Below are positions 16,131 through 24,265 of a DNA stretch of 64,000 nucleotides, piece by piece. Made by a program: the position numbers and the translations under genes. Numbering within the stretch: position 1 is the first letter of the stretch; each line of letters opens with the position of its first letter. Under the pieces are notes generated by a model that was not told the DNA's origin, searched no databases, and saw only the letters and a list, made by a program, of their open reading frames with translations. Origin of the DNA: Lacibacter sp035299325 (GTDB lineage Bacteria; Bacteroidota; Bacteroidia; Chitinophagales; Chitinophagaceae); assembly GCF_035299325.1 (NCBI RefSeq), contig NZ_DATGWT010000001.1, positions 1-64,000 of the forward strand. The letters run 5' to 3'.

Positions 16131-16526
16131 ATGATCACAATCGTTATGACGCATAATAAAAAATTTACCCAGTTCCGGCACGAGAGTGATACGTGGAAAC
16201 GGTACCTGCAATTTATACAGCAGGAAAATAATCATTTAAAGACCCGTCTTTCGCAGGTGCTTCAACATGATACGGATGAACAGTTCCTGGAACGTGCAGA
16301 ATATTTCCAGAGCAAGTTCATTGCCGAAGATGACACTGTGAATATGCTGCGCCAGGATATTCATGAGCTGGATAACATGCTCTCAAAAGAGATGCCTGAA
16401 GATGCAAACACCATCAAAGAATTACAGAAGAGATTAAAGAAAATGCATAAGGATATGGAAATAGTCGAACGTCAGTTCAATAAACTGAAATCAGATTTCA
16501 ATCTTTACCTTACTGAAAGTTTATAG
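16131..16526 (+). CDS. Hypothetical coiled-coil protein in the Crp-site set
   Basis: 131 residues from the ATG at 16131; an ATG at 16146 (MTHNKKF) is an equally good start. The protein is nearly all helix and highly charged: FIQQENNHLKTRLSQVL, then DIHELDNMLSKEM, then LKKMHKDMEIVERQFNKLKSD. There is no signal peptide or membrane segment. I do not recognise a family. It has its own Crp-type promoter and lies directly between the oxidase operon and the two-component genes, so a role in the same response is likely. Confidence 0.75.
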   Translation: MITIVMTHNKKFTQFRHESDTWKRYLQFIQQENNHLKTRLSQVLQHDTDEQFLERAEYFQSKFIAEDDTVNMLRQDIHELDNMLSKEMPEDANTIKELQKRLKKMHKDMEIVERQFNKLKSDFNLYLTESL

Positions 16527-16543
16527 CAGGCAACAAAAAACAA

Positions 16544-16585
16544 AACAGCATCTGCTGCATTATGCAAACAGATGCTGTTTCTTTT
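16544..16585. terminator. Bidirectional terminator
   Basis: AACAGCATCTG at 16544-16554 pairs with CAGATGCTGTT at 16569-16579. Both flanks are T-rich in the outgoing direction (TCTTTTT on the plus strand; the complement of the preceding A run on the minus strand). It separates the convergent genes at 16131 and 16603. Confidence 0.88.
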
Positions 16586-16602
16586 TATACCAAGCCTGAA
16601 TC

Positions 16603-17658
16603 TTAATTGATCAGGTTTTCTAATTTCTTCTCGTTAAGGATCACAATATTTCCTTCTTTGATCTCGATTAATTTTTCTGAACGGAAATCGCCTAATGTGC
16701 GAATGAGTGATTCTGTTGCTGTACCAGCAATACTTGCCAGGTTCTCACGGCTGATATTAATAGAGAAATGCCCTTCGCCGGTTTGATATTTTTTCTGCAG
16801 ACTGATCAATGCATCGGCTACTTTTTTGCGTAATGAATTATATGCAAGTCCTAATAAATGATCTTCTTTTTCAGCCACATTCCTTGCCAGCAATTGAATA
16901 AATTTTTCCGACACCTGGCTGTTGCTGTGCATCAGTTCATCAAAATCTGCTTTTGGAATAATAGCCAGTTCGCTGTCTTCCATTGCTTCAGCGGTTTCCT
17001 TATAAGAACCACCTTCCAGCAGTGCTACATAACCTAAAAAATCGCCTTCATTATACAACCCTACTACCAGCTCCTTTCCATCATCATTTGTCTTAAACGT
17101 TTTTACTTTCCCTTTTACAATGTAAAACAAACGTGCAGCCCGATTGCCTTCATTGTAAACAGTCTGCTTCTTTTTGTATTTATTGATGTCCCTGTCGGCT
17201 GTAAGTGATTCAAGCGCATCCTTTGACCCGGTTGCTGCCAGCAGTTTATTTACGCCATCAAGACCTGAAGTATATTCTTCTTTCAGCAAATCAGCTTTTT
17301 TCAACCTTCCTTCAATTGCATTGAGCAATTCTGTTCCGCTGAATGGTTTGGTAATATAATCATCTGCACCAAGTTCCATACCCCGGCGCAGATCGCTACG
17401 TTCTGTCTTGGCCGTTAGGAAAATAAAAGGAATATTTTTTACCGTTTCGTTCTTGTGCAAAGTGTGTAACACACCATACCCATCCAAAACAGGCATCATA
17501 ATGTCGCAAACGATCAGGTCGGGTTGTTCAGCTAATGCTGTTTCAATACCCAGTTTACCGTTGGCAGCAGTTACAACTTTGTAGTTGGCCAGCTCCAGTA
17601 TCTCGGCGGTATTCTCCCGTATATCATCATTATCTTCTATTAGCAGAATTTTTTTCAT
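16603..17658 (-). CDS. Response regulator with receiver, cNMP-binding-fold and Crp-type HTH domains
   Basis: 351 residues. Residues 1-120 form a receiver domain with an acidic pocket (E8, D9), phosphoacceptor Asp52 in VCDIMMP, Thr82 and Lys104 (ITKPF). Residues ~155-255 form a Crp-like beta-roll (FYIVKGKVKTF, EGDFLGYVALLEGG). Residues ~270-350 hold a Crp/Fnr winged helix, with recognition helix TESLIRTLGDF carrying E316 and R320 (the E-x3-R pair that reads TGA/TCA). The Arg-Ser pair used by E. coli Crp for cAMP is replaced by K-E, and there is no Fnr-type Cys cluster, so control by phosphorylation is more likely than cAMP or Fe-S. It lies 42 bp after the PAS kinase gene. It looks like FixJ and FixK in one chain. 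Confidence 0.9.
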   Translation of the reverse strand: MKKILLIEDNDDIRENTAEILELANYKVVTAANGKLGIETALAEQPDLIVCDIMMPVLDGYGVLHTLHKNETVKNIPFIFLTAKTERSDLRRGMELGADDYITKPFSGTELLNAIEGRLKKADLLKEEYTSGLDGVNKLLAATGSKDALESLTADRDINKYKKKQTVYNEGNRAARLFYIVKGKVKTFKTNDDGKELVVGLYNEGDFLGYVALLEGGSYKETAEAMEDSELAIIPKADFDELMHSNSQVSEKFIQLLARNVAEKEDHLLGLAYNSLRKKVADALISLQKKYQTGEGHFSINISRENLASIAGTATESLIRTLGDFRSEKLIEIKEGNIVILNEKKLENLIN

Positions 17659-17700
17659 CTGATCACTTTTATTAAAGGTTAAACTTGATGTGGTATGAAG

Positions 17701-18921
17701 TTAGTGTTGTTTTTGAAAGGTAACGGTAAATTCGGTTCCGTTATCGGTGTCGCTTTTGCAGGAAATATGCCCGTTCATTAACTCAGCGTATTTCGACACA
17801 ATATGCAAACCTAAACCGGTTCCTTGTATATTAATAGCATTGGCTGCCCTGAAAAACCGTTCAAACAAATGCTCCTGGTCTTCTTTTGAAATGCCGATAC
17901 CGCTGTCTTTTATCCTGAACTCAATTTCCTTTTCAGACACACTTGTATTCAGTTCAATTACTGAATTTTCCGGAGAGAACTTGATGGCATTCGATAATAA
18001 ATTCAAACTGATATGTTTAAACATACCGGGATCAAGTTCTACTTGAGTATCACCTGCATGTTTGTAAGCGATCTGCTGGCCTTTCTTACAAACGTTCTGC
18101 ATTTCAGCTATGGTTTCAGTTGTGTTCTTCTCAATATCAAATAAACTGAAACGTGCCTGTATTTTTCCCTCTTCTATCTTTCCAACATTCAGGAAATCGT
18201 TCAGGATGTCGGTAAGCAGGTTTACCGATGAAATAATACGTTGAATATGTTTTTCTCTTTTCGGCTGCTCATCTGTAGTGGTATATTTCTGCAGAAGGTA
18301 AACCGATGATAATACCGTACTAAGCGGTGTGCGGAATTCATGTGATGCTACCGATACAAACCTCGATTTCAATTCACCCAACTCTTTCTCTTTGCTGAGT
18401 GCCGCCATTAACTCCCTGTCCTTCTCCTCTGTTTCCTGTATCTGCTCATTCAGTTTTTCTACTGTATCTCTTAAAGTAACGGTGCGGTCTTCTACTTTTT
18501 TCTCCAGCTCTTCATTTAGCTTCACCAAGGCTTGCTCTGCCTGTTTCCTTAGTGTAATATCATTCACAAACGCAACCACAAATTTATTTTCATCTACATG
18601 GTAGTTGCCAAGGCTGATCTCCACCGGAAACTCTGAACCATCTTTTTTAATAGCAAACAGATCCAGCCCAATGCCCATTGGCCTGCTTTTAGGATCGTGC
18701 ATATAACCATCCCTGTGCTTTTCATGACGGTGATGAAAGCGGGTCGGTATGAATAATTCAATCTTTTTCCCTGTTACATCATCTTCATGGGCATAACCAA
18801 ACTGATGCAGCGCAAATTTATTAACAGTAACAATCTCTGCAGAAGAATTGACAACAATGATCCCAATACTGGCGTGATCAAAAAGCGTTTGAAATAGTTT
18901 AGAATCTGCGTTAGGCTGCAT
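17701..18921 (-). CDS. PAS-domain sensor histidine kinase (soluble, FixL-like layout)
   Basis: 406 residues. One PAS domain (residues ~8-125) includes IPTRFHHRHEKHRDGYMHD and PMGIGLDLFAIKKDGSEFP; a coiled-coil linker (125-185) follows, then the HisKA H-box ASHEFRTPLS with phosphoacceptor His194, N-box NLLSNAIKF, and G-boxes DSGIGI and GTGLGLHIV. No membrane helix, so it senses a cytoplasmic signal. It is probably co-transcribed with the receiver-Crp regulator. By hand alignment to FixL, His66 falls on the haem-ligating His, but the O2-sensing Arg is a Leu; many non-haem PAS domains share this His-rich motif, so the ligand is open. Confidence 0.9.
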   Translation of the reverse strand: MQPNADSKLFQTLFDHASIGIIVVNSSAEIVTVNKFALHQFGYAHEDDVTGKKIELFIPTRFHHRHEKHRDGYMHDPKSRPMGIGLDLFAIKKDGSEFPVEISLGNYHVDENKFVVAFVNDITLRKQAEQALVKLNEELEKKVEDRTVTLRDTVEKLNEQIQETEEKDRELMAALSKEKELGELKSRFVSVASHEFRTPLSTVLSSVYLLQKYTTTDEQPKREKHIQRIISSVNLLTDILNDFLNVGKIEEGKIQARFSLFDIEKNTTETIAEMQNVCKKGQQIAYKHAGDTQVELDPGMFKHISLNLLSNAIKFSPENSVIELNTSVSEKEIEFRIKDSGIGISKEDQEHLFERFFRAANAINIQGTGLGLHIVSKYAELMNGHISCKSDTDNGTEFTVTFQKQH

Positions 18922-19072
18922 GAGTTATAAGAAAATATGTATGCCTCTTATGGCCAATCTGTAAGTATTTGTTGCTGTAGTTGTAAAGTTACGATTTATG
19001 CCTGTGCAAAATAAGGGATATTCCTGTTTTCTTTCTAACAGGAGATGAGTAATTTAGGAGAAAATCATCAAC

Positions 19073-19678
19073 TTGTTGCAACGTATTATCAAAGATCCGG
19101 GCTTTTGGTTCCTTTTACTAATGAATGGGTATCTTATCTATTACTACCAGCAGCAGCCCGGAGAGTTTAATACCATTATCTGGATCTATTGGCTGCAAAG
19201 CGTGCTGATAGGGCTTTTCAATTTCTTTGAACTTCTGTCAGTGAACAATCCCGACAGCACAAGCTTGTCACTGAACAGCCAACCGGTTACCAAAGGCAGC
19301 ATGGGTTGTGCCGCCTGGTTTTTTCTGCTTCATTATGGCTTTTTTCATTTTGTGTATGCAATTTTTCTCCTGGTTGATAAAAGCAGTGGAGTAAATGGCA
19401 AACTCATGTTGATCACCGCCGGTATTTTTGTTACTGAAAGCACTATGCAGTTGATCCGCAAAAGAAACAGCTTGCAAACTGAGAAGGCAAACGTGGGCAA
19501 GATGTTTTTTACTCCTTACCTGCGCATTGTTCCAATGCATCTGATGATATTGGTTCCATCGTTTCTTGGTATCACTGCCAGTGTTTTATTTCTTGTGTTG
19601 AAAACCATTGCTGATGCAGGAATGTACCTGCTCACCACACAAAAAGACTTTTCACTGATAAAATCATTGAGCCGATAA
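19073..19678 (+). CDS. DUF6498-containing membrane protein
   Basis: 201 residues with about five membrane segments. The opening (IIKDPGFWFLLLMNGYLIYYYQQQPGEFNTIIWIYWLQSV) matches DUF6498. Function unknown. An in-frame stop at 19055-19057 leaves TTG at 19073 or 19076 as the only starts before the conserved N-terminus, so a non-ATG start is likely. It may be the first gene of a short unit with the DUF2130 gene 28 bp downstream. Confidence 0.72.
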   Translation: MLQRIIKDPGFWFLLLMNGYLIYYYQQQPGEFNTIIWIYWLQSVLIGLFNFFELLSVNNPDSTSLSLNSQPVTKGSMGCAAWFFLLHYGFFHFVYAIFLLVDKSSGVNGKLMLITAGIFVTESTMQLIRKRNSLQTEKANVGKMFFTPYLRIVPMHLMILVPSFLGITASVLFLVLKTIADAGMYLLTTQKDFSLIKSLSR

Positions 19679-19706
19679 CGTAAACTTGCAAAAAAGAAGA
19701 GAAAGT

Positions 19707-20903
19707 ATGTCAACCGAAATAAAATGCCCCAATTGTGGTCACGAATTTGAACCAACCGACAGCATCCGTGAAGAAGTGCAGAAAGAACTGCGTGCAAAAA
19801 TGAGCGAATGGCAGAAACAGCAACAGCAAAAATTTGATGCACAGTTGCTGGAAGAGAAAAGAAGAACACAAAAAGAAACCGAAGAATCGTTACGCAAAAA
19901 CATAGTGGCTGATTTTGAGAATAAACTGCGTTTACTGGAAGAGAATAATAAAGACAACCAGGAAAAACTAAAACAAGCCCGTGAAAAAGAAATTGAATTC
20001 CTGAAAAAAGAACAGGCCTTGCTTTCCAAAGAACAGGAACTTGATCTGCAATTGCAAAAAATGTTGCTGGAAGAACGTAACAAGCTGGCTGATATTATAC
20101 GCAAAGAAGAAGCAGAAAAAATTTCGCTGCGTGAAACAGAATATCAACTTAAAAACAGAGAACTGGAAGAAAAATTAGAAGCACAGAAACGACTCGTGGA
20201 CGAAATGAAGCGAAAATCGGAACAAGGCTCTATGCAATTGCAAGGAGAGGCGCAGGAGCTGGAGCTGGAAGATTTGCTACGTCAATCATTTCCTTACGAT
20301 TCTATTGAAGAAGTGGGCAAAGGTGTAAAGGGTGCCGATTGTATGTTGTTGGTACGCAATAAATTCGGGCAGGAATGTGGTAAGATCATTTTTGAAAGTA
20401 AACGAACTAAAGATTTTTCGGAGCAATGGATCGAAAAATTAAAAGCTGACATGCGCAGCCAAGCGGCCGATATTGCTGTCATTGTTACACAGGCCATGCC
20501 GAAAGGGTTAGACCGTTTTGGTGAAAAAGACGGTGTGTGGGTGTGCAGCTTTGCTGAAGTAAAAGCGTTGACACATGTATTGAGAGATAGTATTGTACGT
20601 ATTGCTCAAGCCACAACCGGACAGGAAAACAAAGGCGAAAAAATGCACATGCTGTATGATTACCTCACAGGAAATGAATTTGCCGAGCAATGGAAAGCTA
20701 TTCGTGAAGGTTTTATGAGTATGAAAATTTCTATTCAAAAAGAACGTGATGCAATGGAAAAATTATGGAAACAACGTGAAAAGCAACTGGAGAAAGTATT
20801 ATTGAATGCCGCACATATCCGTGGATCAGTAGAAGGCATTGCCGGTACCGACGTAAACATTGCATTGCTTGAAGATTCACCTGATCTATTAACTGACGAA
20901 TAA
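19707..20903 (+). CDS. DUF2130 protein: zinc ribbon, coiled coil and PD-(D/E)xK-like domain
   Basis: 398 residues from the ATG at 19707. The N-terminal CPNCGHEFEP is half of a zinc ribbon. Residues ~20-180 are an unbroken coiled coil rich in Lys, Glu and Gln. The region from about 185 has GADCMLLVRN, then KIIFESKRTKDFSEQW, with D and E-x-K placed as in PD-(D/E)xK nucleases, the clan to which DUF2130 belongs. It probably acts on DNA; no target is known. The stop is 2 bp before the next ATG. Confidence 0.88.
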   Translation: MSTEIKCPNCGHEFEPTDSIREEVQKELRAKMSEWQKQQQQKFDAQLLEEKRRTQKETEESLRKNIVADFENKLRLLEENNKDNQEKLKQAREKEIEFLKKEQALLSKEQELDLQLQKMLLEERNKLADIIRKEEAEKISLRETEYQLKNRELEEKLEAQKRLVDEMKRKSEQGSMQLQGEAQELELEDLLRQSFPYDSIEEVGKGVKGADCMLLVRNKFGQECGKIIFESKRTKDFSEQWIEKLKADMRSQAADIAVIVTQAMPKGLDRFGEKDGVWVCSFAEVKALTHVLRDSIVRIAQATTGQENKGEKMHMLYDYLTGNEFAEQWKAIREGFMSMKISIQKERDAMEKLWKQREKQLEKVLLNAAHIRGSVEGIAGTDVNIALLEDSPDLLTDE

Positions 20904-20905
20904 TT

Positions 20906-21952
20906 ATGCCGCAGGATTCCGTACCAATCATATTACACTATAAAGATTCAGCTTTCACCGTTTATTCGCTGGAAGAATACAATCAATTGCCCGACTCCTT
21001 AAAAGGTAGTTATGAACAGCAATACTATGTTGATTCGATTTATAACGCCTTACAATATGTTAATGCACCCAAAGTTGGTACAGAAGAAGACAATTCAGGA
21101 GAATCAGGGTTTTCAATTGTGATGATCGTTGTGTTTGGCATTATTGCATTTAATATTTATCGTTTAATCCGTCAGCTGATCAAAGAACAAAACGATCCGG
21201 CCAATGCAGCTTCGTTTGAAACCGATGAAGGAAATGAACCGGAGCCTGCCGTACGCTATCTTATTTACAAAGGAGAGGAATTAAAATTCAGTGATGATGA
21301 AGTACATATTGTATGCAAAAAATATAATCCATACTATCAAAAACTGAATGCTGATAAACAGCCGGTTTTTGTTGAGCGTGTACAGGAATTTATTCACAGC
21401 AAAGATTTTTATATCTGCTCACCAAAAGGATACAAAGAAATGCCGATCCTTATTTCAGCATCAGCAGTGCAGATCACCTTTGGGTTAAAAGATTTCCTGC
21501 TTCCGCATTTCTCAAACATTATTATTCACCCTGAAGAATATTTCGCATACGATCCCTTTCGCATACTGGTTGGTAATGTACAGGGACATTCAATTTCGCT
21601 TTCATGGAAACATTTCTTACAGGATTACCAGAACCCCACCGACGGGAAAAATGTCGGTCTGCATGAAATGGCGCATGCTTTACAGGTGCAGTACTTATTC
21701 CGTAATCCAAAACGCAGCAATACATTCAAAGAAGATTTTGAACATTACGATCGTATTGATGATGACGTATTGAATGCAGAAAAAACTAATAACAAGCGAA
21801 TGTTTGATGAAAATGCATTGCGGAATAAGAACGAATTCTGGGCAACATCTGTTGAGCTTTTCTTTGAAAAACCAGTTGAATTAAAAACACAATACCCGGA
21901 TTTGTATGAAAGTTTACGGATTGTGCTTAACCAGGATACTGCCGCTATGTGA
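20906..21952 (+). CDS. MtfA-like zinc peptidase (M90 family) with membrane anchor
   Basis: 348 residues. One membrane helix (GFSIVMIVVFGIIAFNIYRLI) at about residues 68-88 precedes the peptidase domain. The zinc motif is HEMAHALQ near residue 253, and the family's downstream Glu lies in NEFWATSVELFFEKP. E. coli MtfA (DgsA anti-repressor) is a soluble peptidase that binds Mlc; this version is membrane-tethered with a unique N-terminus. It follows the DUF2130 gene by 2 bp, so the two are translated together. Confidence 0.85.
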   Translation: MPQDSVPIILHYKDSAFTVYSLEEYNQLPDSLKGSYEQQYYVDSIYNALQYVNAPKVGTEEDNSGESGFSIVMIVVFGIIAFNIYRLIRQLIKEQNDPANAASFETDEGNEPEPAVRYLIYKGEELKFSDDEVHIVCKKYNPYYQKLNADKQPVFVERVQEFIHSKDFYICSPKGYKEMPILISASAVQITFGLKDFLLPHFSNIIIHPEEYFAYDPFRILVGNVQGHSISLSWKHFLQDYQNPTDGKNVGLHEMAHALQVQYLFRNPKRSNTFKEDFEHYDRIDDDVLNAEKTNNKRMFDENALRNKNEFWATSVELFFEKPVELKTQYPDLYESLRIVLNQDTAAM

Positions 21953-22183
21953 GCTTTATTTTTGCTTTAACATAATTTTCAAATACTGTTCGTCATTGTT
22001 ACTGCATCTTTGCAACTTTATTTAACGACATAAACCTTATCAATGAATTTCGAACAGCGCCTGCTTTGTTCCCTCTCTTCACGTTTACAGATCCCTGTCT
22101 GTAAAATGAGTTTCAGACATCAACATGTGATTTTTAATTATCAATAATCTTTTTATCTTGTCATCAATTAAACCATTACAAAA
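21953..22183. other. Intergenic region, possible tiny ORF
   Basis: A 231-base gap. A box-like ATCTTTG lies at about 22009, followed by an ORF of 34 codons (22043-22147) with no ribosome binding site that I can see. TGTCTG and CAGACA arms about 12 bases apart lie near 22100. I cannot assign a function. Confidence 0.3.
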
Positions 22184-22669
22184 ATGAAAAAACTAGCATT
22201 TGCTACATTGTTTATTGTTTTAGTCTCATCATCAGCTATTGCACAGGCTCCGCAACTTTATGCTGAGTTAGGTGGACCCAGCTTAGCAGGTCTTAACTTT
22301 GATTCACGCTTTACTAAAAGTGAAAAAGGAATTGGGGGCCGTATTGGTATTGGCGGTTTTTCGATTGATGGAACCGGTCTTTTATTTGTGCCCGCTGGCC
22401 TTAACTATCTTATTGGAAAAGATGGCACAAAAAATTATCTGGAATTAGGAGCAGGTGTTACTTACGTAAAGGCTACTGTTGATGGCGAAGCCGCAGACCC
22501 TGACAATAACCTATCAAACACTTTTGGTCATCTCACACTTGGATACCGTTATCAACCAATTGGAAGTGGAGTTACTTTCAGAGTTTCAATTAATCCAATC
22601 ATTGCGTTTAAAGAAGGAGTGTTCTGGCCTTTCTATGGTGGGTTTTCTGTTGGTTATAAATTCAAATAA
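22184..22669 (+). CDS. Exported beta-barrel-like protein of unknown function
   Basis: 161 residues. A clear signal peptide (MKKLAFATLFIVLVSSSAIAQ) is followed by alternating polar/hydrophobic strands and an aromatic C-terminal end (GGFSVGYKFK), the pattern of small outer-membrane barrels. Segments such as GLNYLIGKDGTKNYLELGAGV and TFGHLTLGYRYQPIG fit barrel strands. No specific family is recognised. It is a single gene with a terminator directly after it. Confidence 0.75.
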   Translation: MKKLAFATLFIVLVSSSAIAQAPQLYAELGGPSLAGLNFDSRFTKSEKGIGGRIGIGGFSIDGTGLLFVPAGLNYLIGKDGTKNYLELGAGVTYVKATVDGEAADPDNNLSNTFGHLTLGYRYQPIGSGVTFRVSINPIIAFKEGVFWPFYGGFSVGYKFK

Positions 22670-22692
22670 AATCAATAGAATAACATAAAAAA

Positions 22693-22717
22693 GCCGAAGT
22701 AATTACTTCGGCTTTTT
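22693..22717. terminator. Bidirectional terminator
   Basis: GCCGAAGT, loop aatt, ACTTCGGC, then TTTTT; the A run in front serves the minus-strand AAA+ gene that ends at 22719. Confidence 0.9.
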
Positions 22718-22718
22718 A

Positions 22719-24230
22719 TTAATTAAAATCTTCGCCATCAAAATCTTCCTCCTCATCTCCCCTGTTTGTATTAAGGTTGATAATGCTGCCCATAAGATCA
22801 CTGAATTCAATTTTTCCTTCCACCACTTTTTTACTGATGACAGAGTAAGCAGACAAACCATGCAATACAAACTCCATCAATAAAGCTGTTTGTTTTTCAT
22901 TCGCTCCTTTGAAATATTTTTTCACCAATGGATACAAACCATCAACACTGTACAGTTGCTGTATCTTCTCTTCGTCTTTCGTGTTCATCAACAGCGTTAA
23001 CTGGTTTCCTTTATCAAACCAATTGCTGATGGATTTGTAAGGATTATCTGCCGAAGTTTCCTGTTTGCGTTTTTTCAATTGCTCCGGGTTAGGAAAATAT
23101 TGAAGGAACTGTGTGCGGATGGCTTTATCTAATAAATGAAATGCTACCTGGTAAGGTCCTTCCTGCTCACCTTCATACACCAATTCAATTTTACCAGTGA
23201 TAGATGGAATAACACCAATGAGATCACTCATCCACACTTGTGTATTTTTTTCTTTATTTTGAATTGCACGCAACTCTGCGGTGCTAACTGCATTTTCATA
23301 GGCAGAAATAGTTAGCCTCGCACTTACGCCACTCTTCTTATCAACATACTCGCTTCCTCGTGCTTCAAACGCTACCTGCTCAATAATGCGTTTCATCAAA
23401 TCACTTATATCCACTCTCTTCGCCTGATCAGGATGTACGGCTGCTTCCTGTTCAGTAATGGCCAATGCTGTTTCAATTGTTTTGGGATAGTGCGTGAGTA
23501 TCTGGCTTTCGATACGATCTTTTAAAGGAGTCACTATTGAACCACGGTTAGTATAATCTTCAGGATTTGCTGTGAACACAAAAAGAATATCAAGCGGCAA
23601 ACGTAATTTGAAACCACGTATCTGCACATCGCCTTCTTCTAAAATGTTGAATAGCGATACCTGGATGCGTGCCTGCAGATCAGGAATTTCATTGATGACA
23701 AATACCGAACGGTTGCTGCGTGGAATGATGCCGTAATGAATCACACGTTCATCGGCAAAACTTAATTTCAGGTTGGCAGCTTTAATAGGATCAATATCTC
23801 CAATAAGATCGGCAACGCTTACATCGGGAGTTGCCAATTTTTCACCATAACGCTGTGAACGATGGATCCATTCAATTGGTGTTGCATCGCCTTTCTCTGC
23901 AATTAATTCTTTTGCATAATGTGAAATAGGATTGAACGGATCATCATTTACTTCACTGCCTGCCACTACCGGAATATGTTCATCGAGCAACTCCGTCATC
24001 AATCTTGCCATTCTTGTTTTTGCCTGTCCACGTAAACCCAGAAACAATATATTATGACGTGACAGCAATGCCCGCTCCACATCCGGAATTACAGAGTCTT
24101 CATAACCCAATATGCCATGAAATACATTTTCGTTTTGCTGAAGTTTTGCAATTAAGTTTTGACGTACTTCTTCTTTAATACTTTTTGATTGATAGCCACT
24201 TTTCTTTAATTCGCCTAATGTCTGAACCAT
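22719..24230 (-). CDS. Magnesium chelatase ChlI/MoxR-like AAA+ ATPase
   Basis: 503 residues. The Walker A region is a variant, GLRGQAKTRMAR near residue 66; Walker B and sensor parts are VFVINEIPDL and VFTANPEDY. The arginine-finger region is LKDRIESQI. It belongs to the ChlI-like AAA+ group that works with a VWA partner; here the partner is the next gene upstream in the operon. No bacteriochlorophyll genes are present, so it is more likely a MoxR-type chaperone for an unknown client. The tail ends with an acidic stretch (RGDEEEDFDGEDFN). Confidence 0.85.
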   Translation of the reverse strand: MVQTLGELKKSGYQSKSIKEEVRQNLIAKLQQNENVFHGILGYEDSVIPDVERALLSRHNILFLGLRGQAKTRMARLMTELLDEHIPVVAGSEVNDDPFNPISHYAKELIAEKGDATPIEWIHRSQRYGEKLATPDVSVADLIGDIDPIKAANLKLSFADERVIHYGIIPRSNRSVFVINEIPDLQARIQVSLFNILEEGDVQIRGFKLRLPLDILFVFTANPEDYTNRGSIVTPLKDRIESQILTHYPKTIETALAITEQEAAVHPDQAKRVDISDLMKRIIEQVAFEARGSEYVDKKSGVSARLTISAYENAVSTAELRAIQNKEKNTQVWMSDLIGVIPSITGKIELVYEGEQEGPYQVAFHLLDKAIRTQFLQYFPNPEQLKKRKQETSADNPYKSISNWFDKGNQLTLLMNTKDEEKIQQLYSVDGLYPLVKKYFKGANEKQTALLMEFVLHGLSAYSVISKKVVEGKIEFSDLMGSIINLNTNRGDEEEDFDGEDFN

Positions 24231-24265
24231 GATTTGTTATAATATTTTAGAATGATTTGCTGATT

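Noticed and set aside
22043..22147. 34-codon ORF MNFEQRLLCSLSSRL...
   Set aside because: Too short to judge; no ribosome binding site and no recognisable sequence. Mentioned under the intergenic region only.
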